Below, piece after piece: positions 16,406 to 24,635 of a stretch of DNA of 47,754 nt. The notes beneath the pieces were generated by a model that was given only the letters and a program-made list of their open reading frames with translations, was not told the origin of the DNA and made no database searches. This stretch comes from Nocardia thailandica NBRC 100428. GTDB lineage: Bacteria > Actinomycetota > Actinomycetes > Mycobacteriales > Mycobacteriaceae. The DNA is taken from NCBI RefSeq assembly GCF_000308795.1, contig NZ_BAGK01000019.1, positions 1 to 47,754 of the forward strand, in the 5' to 3' direction. The position numbers and the translations under genes are program-made. How positions within the stretch are numbered: the stretch's first letter is position 1; each line of letters starts with the position of its first letter.

Positions 16406-17821
16406 ATGACGACGACGACATCGCAGGTGGGCGCGGGAAGACCCGCGCTGGAACCGATACCGCGCAGCGTCTGGCGCGTCGCCGGGGTCGTGGTGTTCGG
16501 CGCGGTGATGGGCATGCTCGACACGTCGCTGGCCAACGTCGGCCTCGACACCATTGCCACGGATCTGCACGCCGACCTCGCCGCCGCCCAGTGGATCGCC
16601 AGCGGATACCTGCTGGCGCTCGCGGTCACGCTGCCGCTCTGCGGCTGGCTCGGCAGGCGGGTCGGCCACGACCGGCTCTGGCTCGGGGCCCTCGCCGCCT
16701 TCACCGTGTCCTCGGTGCTGTGCGCGCTCGCCCCGACCATGTGCTGGCTCATCGCGCTGCGCGTCCTGCAGGGCCTGGCGGCCGGCTTCCTCATCCCCGC
16801 CGGGCAGACGTTGATCGGCCAGGCGGCCGGGCCGCAGCGGCTCGGCCGCGTGATGAGCGTCGTGGGGATCGCGGTGGTCGGCGCGCCCGCCATCGGGCCG
16901 ACCGTGGGCGGGCTGCTGCTCGAGCACCTCGGTTGGCAGTGGCTGTTCCTCGTCAACATCCCGATCGGCCTGGTCGCCTTCGTGCTCGGGCTGCGGGTCC
17001 TCCCGGCGAGCCCGCGGGGCGCGCGCACGCCGTTCGATCTGCCCGGGTTCGTGCTCGTCGGCGCCGGGCTGTCGCTGACGGTGTTCGGGCTCGGCGAGTT
17101 CGGCAGCCGGGGCTCGTTCGCCGCGCCGACGGTGTGGGTCTCGGTGGCGGCGGGCGTGCTGGCGCTCGGGCTGTTCGCGTGGCGGTCGCTCGGCCGTCCC
17201 GGCGCGCTGCTCGACATCGGGCTGTTCCGCGATCCGGTGTTCGCCGCAGCCAATGTCGTCAACTTCTTCGGCGGCGCGGCGTTGTTCGGCGGAATGCTGT
17301 TGCTGCCGTTGTATTTCCAGATCCTGCGCGGGGAGGGTCTGGTAGCTACCGGTGTGCTGTTGTTCGGTTTCGGGTTCGGCGGCGTGCTCGCGCTGCCCGT
17401 CGGCGGGTGGCTCACCGACCGGTTCGGCGGCGGCGCGGTGTCGGTGGTCGGCAACCTCGTCGCGGCCGCGGTCACGGTGCCGTTCGCGCTCGCCGGGGCG
17501 GACCTGTCGCTCCCGGCGGTGGAGGCGCTGCTGTTCGTGCGCGGCATCGCGACCGGACTCGTCGGGGTGCCCGCGGTGGCCGCCGCCTACGCCGCCGTGC
17601 GTCCCGACCAGCTGCCCGACGCCGCGTCACTGGTGAACATCGGTGGGCGCGTGGGTGGTTCGATCGGCGCCGCGCTCTTCGCGGTGGTGCTCTACCGGGC
17701 GCAGGCGGCGGGCCTGCCCGCGGCGACCGGCTTCGCGCACGCGTTCTGGTGGCTGGTCGCCGGCACGCTCGTCGCGGCGTCCGCGTCGATCCTGCTGTGG
17801 CGGAAGGAAGCCGGGAGATAG
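16406..17821 (+). CDS. MFS drug exporter, DHA2-like
   Basis: An inner-membrane proton-coupled exporter of 471 residues. Seen: motif C-type MGMLDTSLANVGL in TM1, WIASGYLLALAVTLPLCGWL in TM2, motif A GRRVGHDRLW, the glycine-rich GAPAIGPTVGGLL, and a regular set of about 12-14 hydrophobic helices to the C-terminus. This is the EmrB/QacA (DHA2) pattern; the substrate is unknown. The ATG at 16406 is chosen because GGGAGGGG lies about 6 bases upstream; the in-frame ATG at 16358 would start inside the operator region. Regulation by the divergent MarR gene through the palindrome is very likely. Confidence 0.92.
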   Translation: MTTTTSQVGAGRPALEPIPRSVWRVAGVVVFGAVMGMLDTSLANVGLDTIATDLHADLAAAQWIASGYLLALAVTLPLCGWLGRRVGHDRLWLGALAAFTVSSVLCALAPTMCWLIALRVLQGLAAGFLIPAGQTLIGQAAGPQRLGRVMSVVGIAVVGAPAIGPTVGGLLLEHLGWQWLFLVNIPIGLVAFVLGLRVLPASPRGARTPFDLPGFVLVGAGLSLTVFGLGEFGSRGSFAAPTVWVSVAAGVLALGLFAWRSLGRPGALLDIGLFRDPVFAAANVVNFFGGAALFGGMLLLPLYFQILRGEGLVATGVLLFGFGFGGVLALPVGGWLTDRFGGGAVSVVGNLVAAAVTVPFALAGADLSLPAVEALLFVRGIATGLVGVPAVAAAYAAVRPDQLPDAASLVNIGGRVGGSIGAALFAVVLYRAQAAGLPAATGFAHAFWWLVAGTLVAASASILLWRKEAGR

Positions 17822-17845
17822 CCGACACGGCACGCCGGTGGGTGG

Positions 17846-17875
17846 TTGACAGCCGCGCGGGTCGTCTGTCACCCT
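17846..17875 (+). promoter_or_regulatory. Promoter of the riboswitch transcript
   Basis: TTGACA (17846-17851) and CACCCT (17870-17875) are 18 bases apart. The predicted transcript start, near 17882, falls at the 5' edge of the aptamer. Confidence 0.6.
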
Positions 17876-17879
17876 CGGT

Positions 17880-17995
17880 TCAGGTCATGAGTACCAGCGA
17901 CAAGCCCCGGCTAGCTGGTCGGCAACCCTCCTCCGCGGTGGGGTGCTCCGGGTGACGACCAGGCCGCCGTCCGCAGTGGGCGCGGCAAGCGCGGA
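17880..17995 (+). ncRNA. SAM-IV riboswitch
   Basis: S-adenosylmethionine-sensing leader, recognised from the core: ATGAGTACCAGCGACAAGCC, then CCGGC, GGCAACC, CTCC, GCGGTGGGGTGCTCCGGGTGA and GACC. The outer stem pairs GGTC (17883-17886) with GACC (17957-17960); a further GTCCGC/GCGGAC hairpin follows. This is the actinobacterial SAM-IV class, which shares the SAM-I binding core but lacks its k-turn and has an extra 3' pseudoknot. The 3' edge is approximate. I see no terminator T run before the start codon, so control is more likely at translation initiation: high SAM would turn the next gene off. Confidence 0.88.
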
Positions 17996-18043
17996 CTCGG
18001 CATCTCTCCCGATACGGGTCCCCTGACCGACGGGATATTCGTC

Positions 18044-19363
18044 ATGACTGCTGTCGCCGACCCCACCTGTGCCCTGGCCCGCGTCTCCGGCGCCGACCTG
18101 GACGTTCCGCTCGTCCAGGGCGGCGCCCGCCGCTACGCCAACTTCGACTACGCCGCCAGCGCCCCCGCCCTGGCGGCGGTCACCGACCGGCTCGCCACCC
18201 TGCTGCCGTACTACGCCAGCGTGCACCGGGGCGCGGGCTACGCCTCGCGCATCTCCACCGAGTGCTACGAATCGGCGCGCGGCACGGTCGCGGACTTCGT
18301 CGGCGCCGACGACGACCAGGTCGTGGTGTTCACCCGCAACACCACCGACTCGCTGAACCTGCTGGCAGGCTGCGTGCCCGGCGACACCGTCGTCCTCGAC
18401 ATCGAGCACCACGCCAACTTCCTGCCCTGGACCGCGCGCGGCCGCCGCGTCGTCCCGGCCGCCGACACCGTCGAGGAGACCATCCGTCGCGTCGTCGCCG
18501 AGCTGTGCAGCAGGCCCGCCGCGCTGCTCGCCGTCACCGGCGCGTCCAACGTGACCGGCGAGGTGCTGCCGCTGGAACGGCTCGCCACCATCGCGCACCT
18601 GTGCGGGGCGCGGATCCTCGTCGACGCCGCGCAGCTGGCGCCGCACCGCCGGATCAGCCTGCGCGACACCGGCATCGACTACCTGGCCTTCTCCGGGCAC
18701 AAGCTCTACGCCCCGTTCGGCGCCGGCGTACTGGTCGGCCGTCGCGACTGGCTCGACGCGGGCGCGCCGTACCTGGCGGGCGGCGGCGCGGTCCGCGACG
18801 TCGGCGTGACGCACACCGAGTGGGCCGCCGCCCCCCAGCGGCACGAGGCCGGTTCGCCGAATGTGCTCGGCGCGGCCGCGATCGCGGCGGCCTGCGAGGC
18901 CATCGCCGCGATCGACCCCGCCGACCTCCTCGCGCACGAGACCTTCCTGGCCGAGCGGCTGCGCGCGGGCCTGCGCGACCTGCCGGGGGTGGGGCTGGTC
19001 CGCATCTGGTCCGACAGCCCCGACACCGTCGGCATCGTCTGTTTCACCGTCGACGGATTCGCGCCCGGCCAGGTCGCCGCCTATCTCTCCGCCGAACACG
19101 CCATCGGCGTCCGCGACGGCCGCTTCTGCGCCCACCCGCTGCTCGCCCGCCTCGACCTGCCCGGTGGCGCCCTGCGCGCCAGCATCGGCCTCGGCACCAC
19201 CGCCGACCACGTCGACCGGCTCGTCGCCGCCGTCACCACCCTGGTCACCGACGGCCCCGCCTGGGACTACACCGCCACCGACGGCCTCTGGAACCCGACT
19301 CCCGAAACCCGCCCCCTCGGCCCGGATTCGCCCGCGGGCGCCGCACCCTGCCTCCAGCCCTGA
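18044..19363 (+). CDS. Cysteine-desulfurase-like class V PLP enzyme
   Basis: A fold-type I PLP enzyme of 439 residues in the aminotransferase class V / SufS group. Seen: EHHANFLPW (121-129) with the cofactor-stacking histidine, VDAAQ (193-197) contacting PLP, the Schiff-base lysine 220 in SGHKLYAPFG, and Cys362 in RDGRFCAHP, the position of the catalytic cysteine of SufS/CsdA. It therefore probably removes sulfur (or selenium) from cysteine or a related amino acid. It stands alone, not in a suf cluster, under a SAM-IV riboswitch, which points to sulfur-amino-acid balance rather than general Fe-S assembly. ATG start at 18044 with a weak ACGGGA site about 10 bases upstream. The true substrate is open. 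Confidence 0.85.
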   Translation: MTAVADPTCALARVSGADLDVPLVQGGARRYANFDYAASAPALAAVTDRLATLLPYYASVHRGAGYASRISTECYESARGTVADFVGADDDQVVVFTRNTTDSLNLLAGCVPGDTVVLDIEHHANFLPWTARGRRVVPAADTVEETIRRVVAELCSRPAALLAVTGASNVTGEVLPLERLATIAHLCGARILVDAAQLAPHRRISLRDTGIDYLAFSGHKLYAPFGAGVLVGRRDWLDAGAPYLAGGGAVRDVGVTHTEWAAAPQRHEAGSPNVLGAAAIAAACEAIAAIDPADLLAHETFLAERLRAGLRDLPGVGLVRIWSDSPDTVGIVCFTVDGFAPGQVAAYLSAEHAIGVRDGRFCAHPLLARLDLPGGALRASIGLGTTADHVDRLVAAVTTLVTDGPAWDYTATDGLWNPTPETRPLGPDSPAGAAPCLQP

Positions 19364-19364
19364 G

Positions 19365-19387
19365 CTTCCGGTTCCCCGCACCGGAAG
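19365..19387 (+). terminator. Hairpin after the PLP enzyme gene
   Basis: An 8-bp stem CTTCCGGT/ACCGGAAG (19365-19372 with 19380-19387) with a 7-base loop begins 2 bases after the stop codon. There is only a short GTTTG tail, so termination strength is uncertain. Confidence 0.55.
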
Positions 19388-19473
19388 GTTTGAGGGGAAA
19401 GTGATCTGGGTAACAGCCCCCGGATCGGTCGCGATGTAGCCCCCGCAGGTGATCGATCAGCCAAGGGGAGCAC

Positions 19474-20031
19474 GTGAATCGACCGATACAGCCGCCCGAT
19501 CCGTGGGCGCGGCCGCCCAGGCCGCAGGACAGGAAGCGGCGATGGCCGGTGGTCGCCGGGGTCTCGGCCGCCGGTGTGCTCGGGCTCGGGCTGGTGGCCG
19601 GGATCGGTGCGGGCGGGTCCGAGCGGGAGGCGGCCCCGGCGGCGACCAGTCGCGCCGTCGCCACCTCGACCACCACCCGGCCGACGACCACCACCGCGCC
19701 GCCGAGCGCCTCCACCACGTCCGCGGCGGACATCGCGACCGCCGCGCCGATCATCGTCCCGACCACGACGGTTGCGCCGCCGGTCCCGACCACGACCGTC
19801 GCGCCGCCGCCGGGGGTCGTCCCGCCGGTCGTCACGACCACCGTGCCCGCCCCGGTGCCCGCGCCTCGGATCGCCGATGTCCCCGCGCCGGAGGCGCCGT
19901 CGGTCCCGAGCGTCTACTACAAGAACTGCGCCGCCGCGAAGGCCGCCGGTGCCGCGCCGCTGCGTCGGGGCGACCCCGGGTACCGCTCCGGGCTCGACGG
20001 CGACGGTGACGGGGTGGCCTGCGAGCGGTAG
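19474..20031 (+). CDS. Excalibur calcium-binding domain protein
   Basis: A 185-residue membrane-anchored, surface-exposed protein. After a Pro/Arg-rich cytoplasmic stretch (1-24) comes one hydrophobic segment (about 25-46), a long low-complexity linker rich in Thr, Pro, Val and Ala (about 50-140), and a C-terminal Excalibur domain (about 147-185). That domain shows YYKNCAAAKAAG, then GDPGYRSGLDGDGDGVACE with the DxDxDGxxCE calcium loop and its two cysteines. Such domains occur on Gram-positive cell-surface proteins; the exact role is unknown. GTG start at 19474 with AAGGGGAG 3-4 bases upstream. Confidence 0.88.
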   Translation: MNRPIQPPDPWARPPRPQDRKRRWPVVAGVSAAGVLGLGLVAGIGAGGSEREAAPAATSRAVATSTTTRPTTTTAPPSASTTSAADIATAAPIIVPTTTVAPPVPTTTVAPPPGVVPPVVTTTVPAPVPAPRIADVPAPEAPSVPSVYYKNCAAAKAAGAAPLRRGDPGYRSGLDGDGDGVACER

Positions 20032-20038
20032 GCGCGGC

Positions 20039-20596
20039 TCAGGTGTCCAGCGCGGTGGGCCGGTGGTAGCGGCCGTTGTAGTACAGCAGCGGCGCCGCGG
20101 CCGGGGACTCGTCGGTCTCGTCGTGGACCCGGGTGACCAGGCCGACGGCGAGCGCGTGATCGCCGATGTCGATGAGGTGGTGCAGGGACGCGCGCAGCCA
20201 GATCGGGGTGCCGTGCAGGACGGGCTCGCCGGTGTCCAGGGAGGTCCACAGGGAGCGGTCGGCGAAGCGTTCGGCGGCGCTGCGGGAGAAGCGGTGGGCC
20301 AGGTGGTGCTGGTGCTCGCCCAGGAAGTGGATGACCACGGACTCGGCGCCGCGCAGGGCCTCGATGCTCGACGAGGTGTGGGCGATGTTGAACGAGATCA
20401 GCGGCGGTTCCAGCGAGAGCGAGGCGAAGGAGGTCGCGGTGAAGCCGACCGGTCCGTGCTCGCCCGCCAGGGTGACCACGGTGACCCCGGCCGGATAGTG
20501 CCGCATCGACGCCCGGTACTGCTCGGCGGTGATGCCGCTCAGATCGTCGGGGACCAGGAGTCCGGTGGAGATCTCGGGGGGTTGCGCGTCGGCCAC
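20039..20596 (-). CDS. Flavin reductase family protein
   Basis: A 185-residue FMN-binding split-barrel protein of the DIM6/NTAB/HpaC family. Such proteins use NAD(P)H to reduce flavin and often supply FMNH2 or FADH2 to a partner monooxygenase. Seen: [32 protein letters not shown], and [15 protein letters not shown], the usual family blocks. No monooxygenase partner is nearby, so the client is unknown. The start is the GTG at 20596 with a leaderless -10 upstream. It converges with the Excalibur gene, with only 7 bases between stops. Confidence 0.87.
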   Translation of the reverse strand: MADAQPPEISTGLLVPDDLSGITAEQYRASMRHYPAGVTVVTLAGEHGPVGFTATSFASLSLEPPLISFNIAHTSSSIEALRGAESVVIHFLGEHQHHLAHRFSRSAAERFADRSLWTSLDTGEPVLHGTPIWLRASLHHLIDIGDHALAVGLVTRVHDETDESPAAAPLLYYNGRYHRPTALDT

Positions 20597-20603
20597 GTCC
20601 TCG

Positions 20604-20609
20604 AACGTA
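20604..20609 (-). promoter_or_regulatory. Leaderless -10 (TACGTT) of flavin reductase gene
   Basis: On the minus strand TACGTT ends 7 bases before the GTG at 20596. GAGGA is too close to the start for a normal ribosome site. Confidence 0.5.
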
Positions 20610-20675
20610 CGCGCGCGCGGGCCGCACGCACAGCGCCGGTGCGCCCGGGTACGACCCAGATCACAGCGGTCGCGC

Positions 20676-21152
20676 TCAGTCCACGTCGAGGGGCAGCCCG
20701 GCGGTGATCCGCACGAGCTCGCGGAAACTGGTCCGGAACACGGTGTTCGGATGCCCGCCCGCGGCCCACAGCTCCCGGTGCCGGGACAGGGCGGTGTCGA
20801 CCCAGGTGGGCAGGTTCGTCGGGTGGCCGACCGGCGCGAGGCCGGACAGGAACTGGCCGGTGACCTTCTCCGCCAGCGCGGGGGTCGCCTCGGTGAGCCG
20901 GCCTGCCAGGCGTTCGCTGGTCTTCGCCAGATCGACCCGGTGTCCGTCGGCGACCAGCAGCAGGACCGGGTCGTCGTCGAGCAGATAGACCCGGGCCAGG
21001 GTCATCGCGCCCGGCGCGGCGCCAAGGGCGCGCGCGGCCTCGGCCGCGGTCGGGGCCGGTGTATCAGGGGAAACGATGACACCGTGGTGACCGCGGGCGA
21101 TGAGCGTGTCCGCGACCCGGCATGCGACCGGCGGTAGAGACGACCTGCGCAT
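20676..21152 (-). CDS. YbaK/EbsC-family aminoacyl-tRNA deacylase
   Basis: A 158-residue free-standing editing-domain protein. The second half carries the family signature: [15 protein letters not shown], then a Trp/Asp pair (PTWVD), [18 protein letters not shown] and ELVRIT. Members hydrolyse mischarged aminoacyl-tRNAs such as Cys- or Ala-tRNA(Pro). The conserved lysine of the pocket is not obvious here, so substrate cannot be assigned. ATG start at 21152 with a leaderless -10 seven bases upstream; a GGGAG overlaps the same spacer. Confidence 0.82.
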   Translation of the reverse strand: MRRSSLPPVACRVADTLIARGHHGVIVSPDTPAPTAAEAARALGAAPGAMTLARVYLLDDDPVLLLVADGHRVDLAKTSERLAGRLTEATPALAEKVTGQFLSGLAPVGHPTNLPTWVDTALSRHRELWAAGGHPNTVFRTSFRELVRITAGLPLDVD

Positions 21153-21159
21153 AGCTCCC

Positions 21160-21165
21160 AGGGTA
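21160..21165 (-). promoter_or_regulatory. Leaderless -10 (TACCCT) of YbaK-like gene
   Basis: On the minus strand TACCCT ends 7 bases before the ATG at 21152. Confidence 0.5.
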
Positions 21166-21259
21166 GGGCTGTTGCAGCAGATGCGCCGGGGGAGAGCGGA
21201 ATTGGTGCCGGTCGGTTTCCCGGGTGAAACGCGACGTAAATCCGGAGCGCCTGCTCTCC

Positions 21260-21265
21260 TACACT
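21260..21265 (+). promoter_or_regulatory. Leaderless -10 (TACACT) of crotonase gene
   Basis: TACACT ends 6 bases before the ATG at 21272, with no ribosome site in between. Confidence 0.55.
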
Positions 21266-21271
21266 CGGACC

Positions 21272-22093
21272 ATGACTGAATGGGTGGCCTTTACCGTCGA
21301 GATCTCCGAGCGCGTCGCGCAGGTGACGCTGACCGGGCCCGGCAAGGGCAATGCGATGGGGCCGGACTTCTGGCGCGAACTGCCGGAGATCTTCCGTGAG
21401 CTGGACGCGGATCCGCAGGTGCGCGCGGTCGTGCTCACCGGCGCGGGCAAGCACTTCTCCTTCGGCCTCGACCTGACCGCCATGGCGGGCACGCTGGCCA
21501 CCGTCCTGGCCGACAACGCCAAGGCCGCGCCGCGCACCGCGTTCCTCAAGGACGTGCGCGCCATGCAGGCCTCGGTCACCGCGGTGGCCGAGTGCAGCAA
21601 GCCGGTGATCGCGGCGGTGTCGGGCTGGTGCATCGGCGGCGGTCTGGACCTGATCGCGGCCGCGGACATCCGCCTGGCCAGCGCCGACGCCCAGTTCAGC
21701 CTGCGCGAGGCCAAGGTGGCCATCGTGGCCGACATCGGTTCCCTGCAGCGCCTGCCGGGCATCATCGGCGAGGGTCACCTGCGCGAGCTGGCCTACACGG
21801 CCAAGGACATCGACGCGGCGCGGGCGGAGAAGATCGGCCTGGTCAACGACGTGTATCCCGATCAGGAGGCCGTGCTGGCCGCCGCGCACGCGCTGGCAAG
21901 GGAGATCGCGGCCAACCCGCCGCTGGTGGTCCAGGGCATCAAGGACGTGCTCGAGACCCGGACCGCGCCCGCCGTCGCCGAGGGTCTGCGGTACGTGTCG
22001 GCGTGGAACTCCGCGTTCCTGCCGTCGGCGGACCTGACCGAGGCCATCACGGCCGTGTTCCAGAAGCGCGAGCCCGACTTCAAGGGCGAGTAA
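21272..22093 (+). CDS. Crotonase-family enzyme, delta3,5-delta2,4-dienoyl-CoA isomerase-like
   Basis: An enoyl-CoA hydratase/isomerase superfamily protein of 273 residues. The oxyanion-hole segments are GKHFSFGLDL and GWCIGGGLDL. In the catalytic region it reads LREAKVAIVADIGSLQRLP: the Glu in REAK and the Asp in VADIG, plus the Asp in GGGLDL, match the three acidic residues of mammalian dienoyl-CoA isomerase ECH1 as I remember them. It therefore probably moves double bonds in unsaturated acyl-CoAs during beta-oxidation rather than hydrating enoyl-CoA. The start is the ATG at 21272, since the leaderless -10 is 6 bases upstream; the GTG at 21224 adds unrelated residues. No other beta-oxidation genes are adjacent. 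Confidence 0.87.
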   Translation: MTEWVAFTVEISERVAQVTLTGPGKGNAMGPDFWRELPEIFRELDADPQVRAVVLTGAGKHFSFGLDLTAMAGTLATVLADNAKAAPRTAFLKDVRAMQASVTAVAECSKPVIAAVSGWCIGGGLDLIAAADIRLASADAQFSLREAKVAIVADIGSLQRLPGIIGEGHLRELAYTAKDIDAARAEKIGLVNDVYPDQEAVLAAAHALAREIAANPPLVVQGIKDVLETRTAPAVAEGLRYVSAWNSAFLPSADLTEAITAVFQKREPDFKGE

Positions 22094-22105
22094 AGCCAGG
22101 TAAAA

Positions 22106-22124
22106 AGGTTGCCCCAGGCAACCT
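22106..22124 (+). terminator. Hairpin after crotonase gene
   Basis: An 8-bp stem AGGTTGCC/GGCAACCT (22106-22113 with 22117-22124) has a 3-base loop, 13 bases after the stop. There is no T run. It may terminate transcription or be part of the MarR control region. Confidence 0.45.
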
Positions 22125-22136
22125 CCTGTCCACATA

Positions 22137-22168
22137 CTTGTATCACGCAACTATTTGATTGATACAAG
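22137..22168. promoter_or_regulatory. Inverted repeat, likely MarR operator
   Basis: CTTGTATCA (22137-22145) and TGATACAAG (22160-22168) are perfect 9-bp arms with a 14-base spacer, ending 17 bases before the MarR start. CAACT follows both arms within a few bases (CGCAACT 22146-22152 and CAACT 22169-22173), so overlapping half-sites are possible. Likely autoregulatory operator of the MarR-MFS operon. Confidence 0.65.
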
Positions 22169-22184
22169 CAACTGAGGATGGGGA

Positions 22185-22670
22185 GTGGATCGTTCCATCG
22201 ATGCGATAGCGACGGAGCTGGTGCGGCTGTACCGGCTCCGCGAGCGCAACCTCGCGTACTACCGGGAGAAGGGCGGCATCGACCCGGCCGGTTTCCCGGT
22301 GCTGTTCCGCCTGCTGTGCGACGGGCCGATGCGCTCGGGCGCGCTGGCCGAGGCCGTGCACTCGGACGCCTCCACGGTCAGCAGGCAGGTGGCCGCGCTG
22401 GTCGAGCGCGGCCTGATCGAGCGCGCGGCCGACCCGGCCGACGGGCGGGCCACCGTGCTGACCGTCACCGAGGCGGGTCGCGAGGTCGCCGAGCAGATCC
22501 GCCGCCGCCGCTACGAGAGCGTCGCGGCCGTCACCGGCGAATGGCCCGAGACCGACCGGGCCGATTTCGCGCGACTGCTCGCGCGCTTCATCACCGACTT
22601 CGAGCGCGTGAAATCGGTGCGCCTCGACCGCGTCAGCGGAAAAGATCCTGTGAGAGAGAGCAATTCGTGA
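22185..22670 (+). CDS. MarR-family transcriptional regulator
   Basis: A 161-residue winged-helix regulator. The HTH region reads MRSGALAEAVHSDASTVSRQ and the wing is LIERAADPADGRATVLTVTEAG, with the usual DGR motif. It starts at GTG 22185 with GAGGA 6 bases upstream; an ATG at 22178 is in another frame. It overlaps the next gene by 4 bases (GTGA), so regulator and exporter are one operon. The 9-bp inverted repeat just upstream makes autorepression likely. It shares layout, but not close sequence, with the MarR/MFS pair at 15.9-17.8 kb. Confidence 0.92.
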   Translation: MDRSIDAIATELVRLYRLRERNLAYYREKGGIDPAGFPVLFRLLCDGPMRSGALAEAVHSDASTVSRQVAALVERGLIERAADPADGRATVLTVTEAGREVAEQIRRRRYESVAAVTGEWPETDRADFARLLARFITDFERVKSVRLDRVSGKDPVRESNS

Positions 22671-24454
22671 CAACGACGACAACGGCGACGCCGGAATCCC
22701 CGGTGGGCTTCAGTCATCGCCAGATCTTGACCATCATGTCCGGGCTCATGCTCGGCATGCTGCTGGCCTCGCTGGACCAGACCATCGTGTCCACGTCCAT
22801 CCGCACCATCGCCGACGACCTGCACGGCTACTCGCTGCAGGCGTGGGCGACCACGGCCTACCTGATCACCGCCACCATCAGCACCCCGCTCTACGGGAAG
22901 CTGTCGGACATGTTCGGCCGCAAGCCGTTCTTCATGGCGGCGATCGGCATCTTCGTGGCCGGCTCGCTGCTGTGCACCTTCGCGCAGTCCATGTACGAGC
23001 TCGCCGCCTTCCGCGCCTTCCAGGGCCTCGGCGCGGGCGGCCTGATGTCGCTGGCGCTCGCCATCATGGGCGACATCGTCAGCCCGCGCGAACGCGCCCG
23101 CTACCAGGGCTACTTCCTGGCCGTGTTCGGTACCTCCAGCGTGCTCGGCCCGGTGCTCGGCGGCCTGTTCGCCGGCCAGGACAGCCTGCTCGGCATCGCG
23201 GGCTGGCGCTGGGTCTTCCTGGTCAACGTGCCGGTCGGCCTGCTGGCGCTGGTCGTCGTGTCGCGCGTGCTGCGCCTGCCGCGCAAGCCGCACGCCACCC
23301 ACCGCATCGACATCCCGGGCGCGATCGTGCTCGCAATCGGCCTCGTCCCGCTGCTCATCGTCGCCGAGCAGGGGCGCGAATGGGGCTGGAGCAGCGTGTC
23401 CTCGGTGGTCTGCTACGTGATCGGCGCGGCCGGTGTGCTCGGGTTCGTCGCCGTCGAGAAGTACATGGGCGACGCCGCGCTGATCCCGCTGCGCATCTTC
23501 GCCAACAAGACCTTCGCCCTCGGCGTCGTCATCTCCTTCGTGGTCGGCGCCGCCATGTTCGGCGGCATCTCGCTGCTGCCGCAGTACCTGCAGGTGGTGC
23601 GGGGCGCGGGCCCGACGCTGGCGGGTCTGCAGATGCTGCCGATGGTGCTCGGCCTGATGACCGGCTCGATCGTGTCCGGCCGCATCATCTCCCGCACCGG
23701 CCGCTACCGGGTCTTCCCGCTCATCGGCGCGTCCATGCTGACGCTCGGCCTCTTCCTGCTGCACCTGATCACCGCCGACACCCCGCTCTGGGTGACCATG
23801 CTGTTCATGGCCTGCACCGGCTTCGGTCTCGGCAACCTGATGCAGCCGCTGACGCTGGCCCTGCAGAACGCGCTGCCGCCCAAGGACATGGGCGTCTCGA
23901 CCGCATCGGCCACCTTCTTCCGCCAGATCGGCGGCACGCTGGGCGTCGCGGTGTTCCTGTCCATCCTGTTCTCGCAGCTGACTCCCAACATCAGCGGCGA
24001 GCTGCAGTCCTCGGCCACCGACCCGGCCTTCCAGCAGGCGGTCGTGGCCGGAACGCAGAGCGCCAACCCGGCCGACGTCGCGCTGTCCAGGGGGCTCATC
24101 GCCCACGACACCTCGGCCGCGGGCCAGGTGCTGGAGGACAGTTCGGTGATCCAGCAGCTCAGCCCGGACCTGGCGCGTCCGTTCCAGGTCGGGTTCGCCG
24201 ACTCCATGTCGACAGTGTTCCTGTCCGCGACCGGCCTCGCCCTGCTCGCGCTGGTGCTCGTGCTGTTCTGGAAGGAGGTGCCGCTGCGCACCGTCGGCGG
24301 CATCCAGGCCGGCGGACAGAAGCAGCCCGCCGACACCGCGCCGCCCGCCGAGGTGGGCACGACCGCGCTGCTGCCCGGCGGCGTCGCGGCCGACCCGGTC
24401 GCGGCCGAGACCGGTCACGCGGGCGCCCGCCGCGCGGCGGACCTGCCCGACTGA
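22667..24454 (+). CDS. MFS drug exporter, DHA2 family (14 TM)
   Basis: A 595-residue membrane exporter of the EmrB/QacA group. Seen: LASLDQTIVSTSIRTIADDL in TM1, TTAYLITATISTPLYGKLSD then MFGRKP (motif A), GLGAGGLMSLALAIMGDIV, the motif C-like GTSSVLGPVLGGL, and 14 predicted helices with a large external loop before the last one (about 440-520). It ends in a short cytoplasmic tail. Likely proton-driven efflux of drugs or a natural product; substrate unknown. GTG at 22667 overlaps the MarR stop (GTGA). Codon use is like the neighbours, with no sign of recent transfer. Confidence 0.93.
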   Translation: MTTTTTATPESPVGFSHRQILTIMSGLMLGMLLASLDQTIVSTSIRTIADDLHGYSLQAWATTAYLITATISTPLYGKLSDMFGRKPFFMAAIGIFVAGSLLCTFAQSMYELAAFRAFQGLGAGGLMSLALAIMGDIVSPRERARYQGYFLAVFGTSSVLGPVLGGLFAGQDSLLGIAGWRWVFLVNVPVGLLALVVVSRVLRLPRKPHATHRIDIPGAIVLAIGLVPLLIVAEQGREWGWSSVSSVVCYVIGAAGVLGFVAVEKYMGDAALIPLRIFANKTFALGVVISFVVGAAMFGGISLLPQYLQVVRGAGPTLAGLQMLPMVLGLMTGSIVSGRIISRTGRYRVFPLIGASMLTLGLFLLHLITADTPLWVTMLFMACTGFGLGNLMQPLTLALQNALPPKDMGVSTASATFFRQIGGTLGVAVFLSILFSQLTPNISGELQSSATDPAFQQAVVAGTQSANPADVALSRGLIAHDTSAAGQVLEDSSVIQQLSPDLARPFQVGFADSMSTVFLSATGLALLALVLVLFWKEVPLRTVGGIQAGGQKQPADTAPPAEVGTTALLPGGVAADPVAAETGHAGARRAADLPD

Positions 24455-24553
24455 CGCGACCGGGGCGCGGCGGCCGATCACGGGGATCGGTCCTCCGCGC
24501 CCCGGCGGCCCGAGGGTGGGGAAGGTGAAGCGACCAAGGTGAGGGGCGATCTC

Positions 24554-24595
24554 CCCCTAGGGGTGGCTGTTCGGGCGGTTCCGCGCCCATAACGT
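24554..24595 (+). promoter_or_regulatory. Palindrome plus -10 ahead of small secreted protein
   Basis: CCCCTAGGGG (24554-24563) is a perfect 10-bp palindrome. A -10 candidate TAACGT lies at 24590-24595, so the palindrome would be centred near -43, typical of an activator site. No good -35 is visible, which fits an activator-dependent promoter. The factor is unknown. Confidence 0.45.
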
Positions 24596-24635
24596 CTCCG
24601 GTGTCGGAAAACAACGCCACACAGGAGCACACATC

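Noticed and set aside
22106..22124. Riboswitch or attenuator before the second MarR operon
   Set aside because: The hairpin is short and directly follows the crotonase stop; no aptamer core was recognised.
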